The notes below the pieces were generated by a model. That model was not told where the DNA came from. It did not search any database and saw only the letters and a program-made list of their open reading frames with translations. From Hirudinaria manillensis (Eukaryota; Annelida; Clitellata; Hirudinida; Hirudinidae), in assembly GCA_034509925.1 (NCBI GenBank), contig CM067538.1, positions 3,215,001-3,279,000 on the forward strand: 64,000 nt of DNA, written 5' to 3'. Every line of letters starts with the position of its first letter. The stretch's first letter is position 1. A program made the position numbers and the translations under genes. Below, one piece after another: positions 11,105 to 22,158 of the stretch.

Positions 11105-13261
11105 TGACACGCCCCGGTTCCCAGACCGGTTAATGACGATCTCCTAGAGACGAGGAAGTCATAGAGAATTCCAAACTAAGCGTTTGTTATGAACGAAAGT
11201 ACGAATACCGCTCGAAGAAACCATCCATCCTCCTAAACATCTAGGCCATTACTTTATATACATCACAGTCAACCAATCACAGTCCACAACAAGTAATAAT
11301 CAGATCAAAGAACACCATCGGGATATCACGAGCCGCAGGACTTTGACACCTCCCTCTTCAAAAGTATCTTGTTATCGTCTCATCTCCTCCTTTATCTCCC
11401 TCTAGTCTAATTCGTGTGGACAAGTTGTGGTGATGAGAACGTGTGTTGGACATCGCTAATCAACCGCTGTCCAGGTTCCTGGCAGCCTAATCTGAAAAGA
11501 AACATGTCATCCGCCCGATCGATTCGTAACATTATATATAAATCAACGCGACAGAAAATCTGCTACTACATCCTCGGTTCCCTTTCGATATCGAAAGGTT
11601 ATATTATATTTTTGGAGGGCCAAAGCCCACCTAACAAACTAGACTCTCTTTGGTCACCTATGAAACGGAACAACAACCCACCTTTTTTGAAGTGTTAAAC
11701 GGAGTTTTCAAAGGATTCGACTGGTCCCTTTGCAAAGATTGATTGATACCCTGAGGGTTCTGTTTATCATAGAACTTCATAGAATGTCCCCTCTCGCGGC
11801 ACGAAAACCAAAGACTTAAACGTACGTTCCTCTACATATCCCCAGTATTTATATTATCAGACGGAAAATTGTTTTGGGAGGGGCCTATTACTTTATCCCT
11901 GAAATGGGATGTCCTCTGATTGAAATGTCTGATTGGTTTCCCCTCGTTGTCCCTCGATGCCATGAAATCATCAGCAACTCGCGAAAGTTCTTCGTGATTC
12001 AACCACTGTCCCCTTTCCAATGATGAAATGAAATCGACGCAGCTAGGCGTCATAAGCTCCTTCAGTCTATCAGCGCAAAATAGACTGAGAAGTTGATTAA
12101 ACAATTCGACTCTAGACGTAATACGATAACGCCGTTTGTAGCTCGGTTGCTAGTCGTGAAAATATCTCGCCTGGTTTATGTTTTACGGAAAGAAATCGTT
12201 CTCGCAAAAGAAGTGGACTAATTCGAAACTCGCGTAAAAGCGCGTCTTACAAAGCATCATAATCATTCAATTGTTGCGGGGTCATATGCCTCATTAAAGC
12301 TCGAGCTTTCGAGTTCAAATGTGCTTGAAGAATCTCCGCTCTAACATCAACATCAATCTGATACGACTCTGATTGTTTTTCAAGATACTCATTAAAAAAA
12401 TGGTATAGCCGATGGATCATTCGGAATTTCACCCACTACCCCTCGTAAAGAATCTCTAAATCGATTAGTACGGGCTCCTAATGAATTATCTAACGCCTCG
12501 CGCGCCTCAACGCGACTATTGTTTAGATCGAATTCTCTCATATTCTATCAGCTCATTACTATTCTATTCTATCATTACTATTGCGACGTTCATCCAACTA
12601 CAACGCTCTCAATCTTAAATTTTCCTCCTCTAACCTTCTTTTCTCTCTCCTTATCTCTCACATGTGCTAATTGCCTCTCTTGGAGAGCTATCTCTCTCCC
12701 CCTCAACTCTAATTTTCTCAAGCGCCTCTTCTCGACTAATTCCCGTCTCCTTTCTCTATCATCCCATTCATTTCTATGCTTATAAGTATCTCTATATGCA
12801 CCCTGTTCAGAATCATCGAGAAACGTACGCAACAAATCACCCTCGGATGACACTGATACACCACTCCTACTCGATTCTTCTACGTCAGCCATCTTTATCG
12901 CTTCTCTTACTTCGAAGTGGGCAACCGACGTTATGAAACGATCTCACTTGGTCGGGCGAATCGACTGCTTGGATGTCACTCGTCCGGCTGATATATTTCT
13001 CCCTGAACTGAACGCAGATGCCCACGACAGGTATCGGCGATTCTCCCTCGACAATTTCTCATGCTGATATCGTGTCTTCTCTTCTTCTCCGTGAACTGAA
13101 CCGATCGTCCGTATTCTCCGCCTCTTCTCTCCTGACTTCTTTGATCTCCAATATTGTATATCCCATCGCAGCCACCAAAAATGTCACGCCCCGCTTCCCG
13201 CACCGGTTAATGACGATCTCTTAGAGACGAGGAAGTCGGGGAGAGTTCCTAACTGAGCTTT
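11105..13261 (-). mobile_element. Ty3-type LTR retrotransposon, internally deleted, interrupted right LTR
   Basis: Left LTR 11105-11348 runs TGACACGCCCC to TTTGACA and is followed by a pyrimidine run (polypurine tract of a minus-strand element, 11349-11358). The right LTR begins at 13182 (TGTCACGCCCC), matches the left one for about 75 bp and is cut at 13262 by Merlin-like sequence. Beside it on the inner side the minus strand reads TTTTTGGTGGCTGCGATGGG, a plausible primer-binding site. The interior holds broken gag, then the very end of RNase H (RKGTEDVVADFLSR, about 11547-11600) and a stop. Protease, RT and integrase are missing, so most of pol has been deleted. Confidence 0.75.
11765..12892 (-). 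pseudogene. gag remnant of the Ty3-type element
   Basis: Three successive minus-strand frames continue one protein: 12892-12590 (MADVEESSRSG, then a charged coiled region), 12432-12247 (ARALMRHMTPQQLNDYDAL, a capsid-like helix motif) and 12104-11832 (LFCADRLKELM to SRVADDFMASRD). Each is in a different frame, so at least two frameshifts separate them. Near 11770-11790 a degraded zinc knuckle is readable (FSCRERGHSMKF, with the final Cys changed). The order and motifs fit gag of animal Ty3/mag-like elements. It cannot make a full product. Confidence 0.7.
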
Positions 13262-13850
13262 GGTAAAACTGCATAATTTCCCCCACCATATTCATAAATA
13301 TCCAAGCCCCTCCCTCCTTGTTAACATTTGCATAATTAGTCCCGCCTTAATGAGATACTGATATATAACGAAAGTTTACAACGCCCACAATTTACAACGG
13401 AAATAAAATTTGTTTGCATGTTTTTTTTATTACACTGGATAATAAGTCCTTAATAGACATAATGTCCTCTCAAATAGTTGGTCCTTCGGGATCAGCCGGC
13501 GCCACAGGAATTCCGCCATGTAGGATTCGATGTGCTCAGGACAAGTTCAAATCAATGAGAATCACATCGCCATAAATTCTCCATCCCGTTTTTGTGCACC
13601 CGGTTGGGGCCCACAAACGAGATGGAGTGATTGACGGTCTGATGCTGTAACCCAGTCAAAGCAGTCAGATTGGCATGCGCACTCCACTGGTCGCTCGGTA
13701 TCGTAGTACCTGTCAATAGAAATTATTAAACCCCATTAATTAGTAAAATATATAAAATAGTTAAGAATTACATAATTAGTTCCGCCTACGTGACTTAACG
13801 AGATATAATATATCTTATATCCGCATAATTTCCCCCTCCTAGGTTTAATG
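13262..13850 (-). mobile_element. Second Merlin-like fragment, inserted in the right LTR
   Basis: It begins GGTAAAACTGCATAATTTCCC; 13262-13390 is the inverted complement of the right end of the first Merlin element. On the minus strand 13712-13570 encodes a DDE-domain piece of the ISXO2/Merlin family: TIPSDQWSAHANL, then QTVNHSISFVGPNRVHKNGM and ENLWR, which match the second catalytic Asp region and the conserved VNHS motif. A second left-end-like sequence at 13825-13850 lies in direct rather than inverted orientation, so the right part is rearranged or nested. Confidence 0.65.
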
Positions 13851-14407
13851 AACTTTGACAAAATTTCAAAATAATTTCTCTAATTCAAGTTATCTTAAGA
13901 CTATGTCATAATTTACAGTGCTGAATTTTTTGGCCAAATCTATAATGTACCTTTGGAGAATTTTTGCGATCAATTGAGGCTAGAGTCGCAGTCACAGATA
14001 AGACGCACTCCGTACAGCGTTAGCGAGGATTTATCGAACTTCGGAGGACCTTTGCAGAGTCCAGAAGCAAGTTATCTAAAATAAACCAACAAGCACCACT
14101 GAGCGCCTGTTTTGCGGGAGTCGTTGTCCACCTTAATAGAGGTCTTGCTTTATAGCCCTCTTCACGAGGCAACATCCAGTGTCACTACCGCATCTCAATG
14201 GCTTCCTATCATTTTTTTCGCCCTCATTCGGATCCAATGGATTTACATCTACGACGTTCTAACAACAAACGCAGAGGGGACGCCACTTCGTAATGAATTT
14301 TATTTCACGAGAGAAATCAAGATGGCCCACTTGAAATGAAAGAATTTTGTTTCCTTGCTGTTCAATGATCTCTTTTACTGCTCCTGCCAGAGACCAAATG
14401 TTGCTAG
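13851..14407. other. Gene-free stretch within the transposon block
   Basis: No coding signal I trust. A short frame at 14112-14339 shows no domain or exon-like ends. The stretch leads into repeat module B. Confidence 0.4.
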
Positions 14408-14705
14408 AAATAAAAGCATAAAGCTAGCCGGGCGAAAAATACCATTGTTAAAAAGCCTGGATATTACGCAGTCTGGTAATATTCGAAGCCAAGTAACCGA
14501 CTCTAAAACTCAACTCTATTTCACAACTAATGTCTCATTCTTTTGACATTAAACTAGACTTTGATAAATTAACGGTTAAATCAGTATCAGACGCGTATTT
14601 TCAGAGATCAAATCTCGCGCACTTTGGTGTAGCTATGAACAATAAGACAATATTCGAAGCCAAATAACCGACTCTAAAACTCAACTCCATTTTACAACTA
14701 ATGAA
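14408..14705 (+). repeat. Repeat module B, copy 2
   Basis: It matches 8180-8510 from GCATAAA-GCTAGCCGG onward: the ATACCATTGTTAAAAAGCCTGG, AATATTCGAAGCC and CTCTAAAACTCAACT segments come in the same order and in two units (starting near 14470 and 14647). Together with copy 1 it brackets about 6 kb in direct orientation. Confidence 0.75.
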
Positions 14706-14708
14706 TCA

Positions 14709-14800
14709 TGAGAGTAATTAATTGGTAATTATTCAATAAAATTCAAGACACGAAACACTTTTGATGTTGTTTCTCAGAGTTTCCGCAACGGAGCATGGGG
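14709..14800 (+). repeat. Dispersed repeat, inverted copy at 27828-27935
   Basis: GTAATTAATTGGT, ATTCAATAAAATT and GATGTTGTTTCTC-AGAGTTTCCGC also occur, in the same order on the opposite strand, at 27828-27935. The sequence sits directly upstream of the promoter of the 444-residue gene. Confidence 0.7.
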
Positions 14801-14870
14801 TCTCTTCCGTTTCATCGTATCCCATTCAACTTCTCTACTCGAACTAATGACTTCTTCAGATCTGGAGACC

Positions 14871-14880
14871 TATATAAAGG
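14871..14880 (+). promoter_or_regulatory. TATA box of the 444-residue gene
   Basis: TATATAAAGG, with an initiator-like GCAGTTCG about 20 bp further on and the start codon 80 bp downstream of the box. Confidence 0.55.
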
Positions 14881-14959
14881 AATCAAATGAAGTGGGCAGT
14901 TCGCTGCCTGTGCGTTCTAACTTTTGATGTCACAGTCGTGACCCTATTACTCTGAAACC

Positions 14960-17365
14960 ATGCCTCGTCGTATTTCTTTTATTGTTAAGGGAAAATATGG
15001 AAAAATATCTGATGACGCCTTAGTGGTGATGCTGAGGACATATTGCAAGGAGTGCTCATCACCTACAGAACTGTATGTCAAGGTAAGTCAAGAATTGGGT
15101 TTGCGCTGGACTCAGAAGACCATCAACAAACTGAGGCATTTGTACTACACAAAAGTGAAGGCAAGTTCTTATGAAATTTGTTTTTTTTTTTAAATTTGGA
15201 CCATCCACTAAAAGTTTTTAGTAGATAATGTATCAAAGTAATTATATTTATTACTTGCAAATATTATTCGCATTGATGTAGCTACTAAACCTGCTAGACT
15301 TAATTTTTGATAATAATCTGTATTTAATTAATTAATATTATGTAAATAATGTATCAAATTATTTATATTTTTTATTAGCAAATATTCTCCGCATTATAAT
15401 TGAAGATTACTTTTTCATTTTCTATTTTTGGTTATGTATTCATTTTGTATTTTTTAAATAGAATTGTATTAAAAATGTTAGCTTAACAATGAAACAATTT
15501 GATGATAAAAATTTTAAGACAAAAAATCATTTTATAGCCTGTAGTGAAAGTGGTACCGAGAGAAAAGGTGACAAAGGAACCTGAATCCATCAACAGCAAC
15601 GACTGCGTCTCATTCAATTTGAAGGGAGGGTTTAAGACCATTGATAGATTATTACTTATTAATTTGTATTTCAAAATTAACGGTGGGGCTAAACATTCAA
15701 AGCCAACTGCTGAAAAATGTTGTTCTGAGCTAGGACTTCCAATAAGTAAAAAGAATACAACAAAAGTTTTATATATCCTCGAGGTTAAAATTATGGAAAA
15801 CATTTTAATTTATAACAACACATTTTAAACTAAATGTCTCATCAGAGGCATATTAAAAGTGCACCAGTGGGTCAAGTATCGGATGGAAACGAAAATATCT
15901 CTAGGACTGTAAGTTAAGAAACGCGTTTGTCTTGCATTACATAATTTTTTTAATATAACCTAATTTAAATGAAACATCAGGTATCGACTGAAGAGACAAC
16001 GGGATCCCAAGGATGCACCCATGAAGAACCAATGGACCAAGAGGTGGAAGGAGGAGAAAATATCACAAGCATTACAACGGTAAATTATGAATCATATTGG
16101 TCATATTTGCTGAAATTTTGCAAATTTGTGTTTTCTATAAAAACGCTTGAATATAACCTAAATTTAAAATTTTTCTATTAAGAAGATTAAGTTGTCAGAA
16201 ATTTTTAAAACATTTCATGAATTATGATTGGTTATTCTAGTGAATCGGGTATGTTTTGGTGTACTTTATGAGGGCGAAGTGATAATTATAGGGGAGGATG
16301 AAGATGGGTGAAGAGTGTTACGAGCGATGAAGTGCTCGAAAAGGTTTGGTGTGAAGACCGAGTTTAAAGAGTGATTCCTTAATTTAATTGAGTGAACATT
16401 ATTAAATTTATTGTGTTTAGGAACACCAAGAATCCCACACGAACAATGAAACACATCCAGAGGATATTGAAAGACCGTGTGCTCAAAGCTCAGACATGGT
16501 ATAGTTGATTTTTTTGCAAGAGCTAAGAAACCAAGGAGTAAAACAAAATTATAAAATTTTTCGTAACATATGCATAGACATAACTAAATGATATGCAAAC
16601 CATAAACTTATTTTTCTTATGTAATTCTAGGAAGAGGTCGGGCGCATTTGGACCGCCAATATCTTGAAGAATCCACCACCCATTCAAATACAAAAGAACG
16701 ACCTACAGAAGCTTTTTAAGAGTCAAGAAGGACGACGTTTAAAGGATCTCTCGTGGACTAATACGATCTCTGCGCTTCTGAAACTTCACAATCCTTATTG
16801 CTGTATGAAATTCCGTAGACACGAAGTTCTTACAAAAGGATCGAAACGAAAAGGCCTACTTTTCTCTACTTTGGGGAGCTGCATGTTTGATGGTTATAGA
16901 GTTGGATGTTTTATCTCATCAACATTTACTAAAATATTGAAATGTTGGCCAAAAGGTTGCCCAGTTGGATTCAAGTTCTTGATAAGAAAAGAGAAACCCC
17001 TCGAAGGTGTGATGACCTTTACGTCTGACACTTGCAGACACGTCTACGGTGAAGTGAGACGACGACCAATAAGAGGGGACTTGAGGAAGATTTTAGGCGA
17101 GCGTTACAATGGACAAATAAGTATTGTTGAGGCGTGGAAACTTTTGGGCAAACTGCCAAATGATGTCTACGAATCAGGAAACAGAGACGGCATTCCTACT
17201 GAAGAAGTAAAAAAAATTATTATTATTATTATAAATTAACAAATTTACTAGATTGGCTTTTTATGTTTATTGCCTATATTTGTACTCTTTCAGGCAATGC
17301 GCCAGATGGCCTACGATTACAGGAAAGAAAAAAAGACTCCACAACGACGAGGTAGCAGCCGTTAA
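14960..17365 (+). CDS. Unrecognised 444-residue protein, tandem N-terminal repeat plus Cys/His finger-like region
   Basis: Seven exons: 14960-15160, 15538-15783, 15846-15908, 15981-16079, 16421-16498, 16631-17206, 17294-17365. Every one of the six introns is phase 0. Intron 1 uses a GC donor (AAG|GCAAGT). Residues about 18-67 and 108-150 look like two copies of one module (SQELGLRWTQKTINKLRHLY versus CSELGLPISKKNTTKVLYIL), possibly helix-turn-helix. A Ser/Glu/Thr-rich linker follows. The C-terminal half (exon 6) has CMFDGYRVGC, then KCWPKGCPVG, TSDTCRHVYGEVRRRPIRG and SGNRDGIPTEE. The C-x4-C, about 22 residues, then C/H spacing, with a downstream R-RPIRG-R pattern, recalls the FLYWCH/WRKY-GCM1-type zinc region that precedes MULE transposases. 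No transposase core follows. It is probably transposon-derived, perhaps domesticated; function unknown. Confidence 0.6.
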
Positions 17366-17539
17366 GTTGCTCTAGACCCGTCAGTAATAATTGATGATTA
17401 ATCAAGTCTAATGTCATTGGCTTTACTGACATTGAAGTGTCTTGAATTAATCAGTTAGTAGATGGAATGTTGTTGATGTCAGGTTTACAGTACTTTTCAT
17501 AATAAGGGTAATTAGTACTTTAGGGCTAATCGCAAGCGT

Positions 17540-17700
17540 TAAGATGAAGCCTGTTATCGATATAAGCGTGTTCCACGGCTTCCTTTTTCTGCGAGTCTTT
17601 CTCGATGGTCACATTGCAGGAGCTTGTCTGACAAATATATCGTCTTAGTAGACAAAAAGTGTTCGTATTCACTGTGTACAGTCCTTTCCCTCTCTTTCAA
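17540..17700 (-). pseudogene. Decayed copy of the last CK2alpha exon
   Basis: This stretch aligns base for base, with a few indels and roughly 70-75% identity by eye, to 22883-23047, the terminal exon of the CK2alpha gene 5 kb downstream, on the same strand. The minus-strand reading gives VHSEYEHFLSTK, then LSDKLLQCDHRERLAEK, against [12 protein letters not shown] and [17 protein letters not shown] in the real gene. An indel breaks the frame after LAEK, and no other CK2alpha exon is seen beside it. It lies between the 444-residue gene and repeat module A. Confidence 0.8.
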
Positions 17701-18346
17701 GTGCTTTAAACCAAACTTTAGAATTTAAGTGCAATTTATAGTGATTTAAGGAGACCCAAATCTACGTAATAAACCACTCTCTATCTCAGATTATAAATTA
17801 GATTCCTCTTGACTATGTGGAGTTTGCATTTGGCCAAACTTTAATGGCACGTAATTCTGACATCTTTTGAACAAAACATCCAAAACGTGTGCTCAATTTC
17901 AACAAGTTCCTGGATGGTGATCTCACATGAGTGGATGTTTTGATGCGAGAATGATTAACATATAAAATGTAGAGGATTCCTGACATCTGAAAAGTATATG
18001 AACTATAAAACTAAATGTTAATATTTTCTTATTACATTATATATTTTAAATGTAATATATATCAACTATTAAATAATCAGAGCTAGACAAATGTCTTGTC
18101 TATTTATGATGTCAAAGTCCGCTTTTACTTGGGATTGCTTGAATTGTTTTCGGTAATCTTTGCTCTGGTGGGAGGTTTGGGAATAGTTGTTGGTTTAGCC
18201 CTTATTAACATAATTTACGACTTTTTAATTATTTTTGTGGAATTAGTTATCTATTACTACTATTTATTAATCTGAATTTACCCTCGATTTAACTCTGCAT
18301 TTTATAATGTATTTTTGTTAAGTTAACATGTGGAATCGAATAAATG
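17701..18346. other. Non-coding stretch with one hydrophobic open frame
   Basis: Mostly AT-rich sequence. A 59-codon plus-strand frame at about 18096-18275 translates to a very hydrophobic peptide (VIFALVGGLGIVVGLALI, then FLIIFVELVIYYYY) without an ATG. It could be an exon of a membrane protein or chance. Confidence 0.35.
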
Positions 18347-18441
18347 TCAACATAGGCGATGTGAAATGAATGTTCTAATGCTCTAAAAAGGCCATGTATA
18401 TCCTTAACTTTTCATTATGAGCGTCTGCTGACTCCAGTTAT
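18347..18441 (+). repeat. Repeat module A, copy 2
   Basis: Near-identical to 8093-8190, from GTCAACATAGGCGATGTGAA through the CTAATGCTCTAAAAAGGCC segment to GAGCGTCTGCTGAC. It ends about 200 bp before the DESI2 start codon, so the DESI2 promoter abuts or overlaps it. Confidence 0.8.
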
Positions 18442-18640
18442 TCAAAGACCTATCAAAACAGCTTAGAATCATAATGTGGAATTTGTCAATAAAGACGTTT
18501 CCGGAGTTTTAAGTAACTGATTATTACTTTACAGTCGAAGTTGAAAGGGTTACTGTTAATCAACTCATCGTACCTAACGCCCTCAGGACGTTATGCAGCT
18601 TTTCATCACTTTTGAGAATATTTGACCACAATTTCACAAA

Positions 18641-21600
18641 ATGTCTCGGACTCCTGTCATTGTGAATGTTTATGATATGGTGAGCTATATTTGCTAATAT
18701 TACATTTGCTTAGGGAAGACCTCAACACATAATTTTACCTGTCAATATTTCAAAGCCATATAATATAATTTTATATAATAATTGCCTTTCAACTACTTTT
18801 ACATTTATGGACTATTGTTGTAAAAGTAGCCTCCACTTTTGTGATTTATTTTAAGTTTGTGTTGACTTCTGCATCTGTTTCTCCAAAATTCTTTTCCTTT
18901 TATGAAGGAAGTTTTTGAGCATTTCCTCTTATTCTACAACCTTTAGCCTGGGTAGTTTCTGTATTTCCTTTATGGGAATTGAAAACAATTAGAACTTAGT
19001 GAAAGAAAATAAATGAAGAGGCTCAAGCTACAATTCATTTTCACTTTTAACCAAATTTTATGCATTTCTTGAATTTGTACCATAAGACTTTAAGATGCAA
19101 TGTTTAATCCCAATCTATTTCCAAAGTGTCAAATGAGAATTATTAATACTAGTATTAATTTTAATAGTAGTGATTTGCATTATTTTAAAGTAAACATCTT
19201 CCTTCTCATTTTAGCTCTATTCAAATTTCCTCTAAAATTATAAACCCATAAAACTTCAAATTTTGTCTGAGGCCACAGTTGAATTTTAAGAAACTGTCAA
19301 AGTTCTAATTGTTTTCAACTCCATTAAGTTTCAGTTTATCTAGGTTTAATGTTTGAGTTTCTATATGGTTTTCAGTCTAATGAAAACATTTACAGTCACT
19401 ATTTTTCCTCAAAATTTTAAGAAAAAACTTGTTTTGGAATTTTGAAAATTTGAACTGCTTGTGAAGCAAAACAAAATGCAAAATATTTCAGTATTGGTTT
19501 AATGAATATACTTCATCTCTGGGCATTGGAGTTTATCACTCAGGAATTGAAATTTATGGACAGGGTTTGTGATGTGAATTTCATATTAATTTAAAATTTA
19601 TGGAGCTTGTCTTTAACCACAACTTAAAAGAAGCAATTAGATTTTTTTTGCTAAAATTAGCAAATTTGTGGAAATTCAAATGTAAAAATGTAAGCACCAT
19701 AAAATTGTTAATTAGAAAGTGCTTAGAACGACTGCAATGGTTGCATCATATTGAATGATTAAGTTGAACATTTTTGGGTAGTAGAAGCAAATAAACTGAA
19801 AAATTTTAAGGCAGGGGTTGTTGCTACACCATATGCTATCAATTAGCATTTCATTTAATTATGGTGATATTAGTTATCATAAACATACTAATGATGTTGT
19901 TGGCATTAAATTATATCAAGGAAATTAATAGCTTTTGAAACTTCATTACTCACTTTATTGATTTTTATTTATTACTATTGATTTTCTTTGTAGAATATGC
20001 TTATGGAGGCCATCCGTACCCATTTTCGGGAGTATTTGACATCAATCCAAGAGATGCAGAGGAACTGGGAGAACAGTTTAAATTCAAGTTTGTATTTTGA
20101 TTTTAGCTGAAAGTTGAAATGTTGCCTTGGAACTAAGTTTATTTGGTTTCTAGAACATGTTGAATTTATGCACATCATAAACATGTGATCATCAGTTGAA
20201 CAAATTGGTGTGGTAAAGAGTGCAGATTTGGATGCCTCATCTTTTCAACAAAAAAGTAACCTTAAGGCCAGTTTTTCCATGCATCAAGGCAAGGCATCTA
20301 CGTTAAACTAGAGGAAATGACAAACTAATAGAAATTGATTACAAGATTAATTGGAGACATTTAAAGGATGACATTGTTTTCTATAGTAAAAATAAGATTG
20401 TTTATTCTTTCTGAATCTTGCCTTAATTGACTTAGAGGCCTAAATCTGGTGTATTGATTGCTTTTGGTGCAAAGTGACAGTAGTTCTGTGATCATGATCA
20501 GTGGTACTTCCTTCGACTGATGCGATTTCAAACCATTCATTCAATTCAACAAATTCCTGAAATGTCCTGAACATGGTTAATATTGCTATGCTCGGTGCTT
20601 GGTTCGACATTTCAGGAATTTTATCAAATTGGGTCAGTTTTATGAAATGGCATGCATTGATAATATGTAAATTGAGGACAGCAATATTGAGTCTTGCCAT
20701 GATGCACTCAGCCTATTGACATATCATCCATAAGTGATATGAATCTTAAGCTATGAATCTTGAACTCTCAGAAAATTTTGGACTACTATTCTTGGCCTCC
20801 CTATTCTTTATCATGGATAACATAAATGTTCATCTTGAGCAATCTCATAACCATGATAATTGGACATTTCTTTGCTAATCTCAAGTCCATTGCTTCTGTT
20901 GCTTCAGTCAGCACTATTTAACAAGAACCATAGTGATTTCTACAGAATATGGTGCTTCTCCATTTTCTCAACATGTCTGAAGTAATTGATATAGCAAATT
21001 GTGATGTTGCTGTTGAGAGGCCTGGTAATAGATTTGTTATTCCCCAAAGGGGCTTGAGCCAATAAATCTGCAAAAAAGACCTCAATTTGTTGGTAAAACA
21101 TCCCCAGTCCTAATTGCCCAAGATATCTTGTTAAGATTTTCATAAGGATTTTTGTCTGTGTTGATGATAATATTTTTCATAATTTTTTTTTATACTGAAA
21201 TTTAAATGCTCCTTGGAATTGGATAAAGTGGAGAATTTTTACAAAATACTAAAATATTTCTTAGGCATTCCTTTCTTATTATTGTTTCTTATTTTGTTAA
21301 CCTGTAAAGCTCCATAAATAATTTGGACTTATATAGTTGTATATAATTGTTCTTGTCCAATGTAATCAATCTTTCTTGATAATCTATGATCATTTGAAAA
21401 TGGAAGGGGTGACTACAGAATGCTTGATGTCTACTATAAACATGAAGAGAGACAATTTAAAAAAAAAAACAAACTAAATTGATATTAATGAACTAAGATA
21501 ATAATGCCGTTGTTTCCAAGACGTAGAATCATTTCGGACATGCTTTGCCATTTTGAAATTTAATACAACGTCAATAGGGTTAAAAAAAAAATTAAATAAT

Positions 21601-22158
21601 GCAGTTCATAAAAATTTGTCACACAGTTCCCACTTTGTGCTATCAAATGTTGTTTCTATACACTGGAATTATTTGATTATTGATTTTTATTAATTGAAGA
21701 CATTACTTCCAAATTATTCCTACTTTGTTTCATTGGAATTGTTCAATCATATGCAGGGAATCTATTGTCATTGGCTTCACCGACTTTTTGAAAGAAGATG
21801 TGGCCAAAATAATAGAGCAACTGGGCCAGCAGTATCATGGAGACCAGTACCATCTGCTCAACAAAAATTGCAACCATTTTTCTGCTGCTTTAGTAGACGT
21901 AGGTTTGTGCAAGAATGCTTATTTTCAAAATGATTTAAACAAATGTGCTTTTATCAGGTCCTCTGCGGCAAAGAATTGCCTAGTTGGGTAAACAGGCTGG
22001 CCTACATGAGCTCATGCATCCCCTTTGTAGAGAAGGCCTTGCCTAAAGAATGGCTGACCCCTGTGGCCTTACAGACTTCCATCCACCAACACTGCAACAG
22101 TCAAGATTCACCTTTCTTTCCCCCAAGTGATGATTTCTATGGACAACAAGACTCGTAG
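18641..22158 (+). CDS. DESI2: Desumoylating isopeptidase 2-like PPPDE protease
   Basis: Five exons: 18641-18679, 19492-19564, 19994-20087, 21757-21898, 21958-22158, giving 182 residues with matching phases. The PPPDE fold is complete: [13 protein letters not shown] at the start, catalytic His in [10 protein letters not shown] (exon 2), [12 protein letters not shown], and catalytic Cys in [12 protein letters not shown] (exon 4). The family-typical C-terminus follows ([20 protein letters not shown], then LPKEWLTP). Vertebrate homologues are thiol peptidases reported to act on SUMO or ubiquitin conjugates. The tail ends DFYGQQDS and is somewhat shorter than in vertebrates. CK2alpha lies downstream, tail to tail. 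Confidence 0.93.

Noticed and set aside
17207..17239. Poly-isoleucine end of the long frame in the 444-residue gene
   Set aside because: It is intron sequence (ATT repeat) after a GTAAAA donor. Splicing to 17294 gives a sensible basic C-terminus instead.
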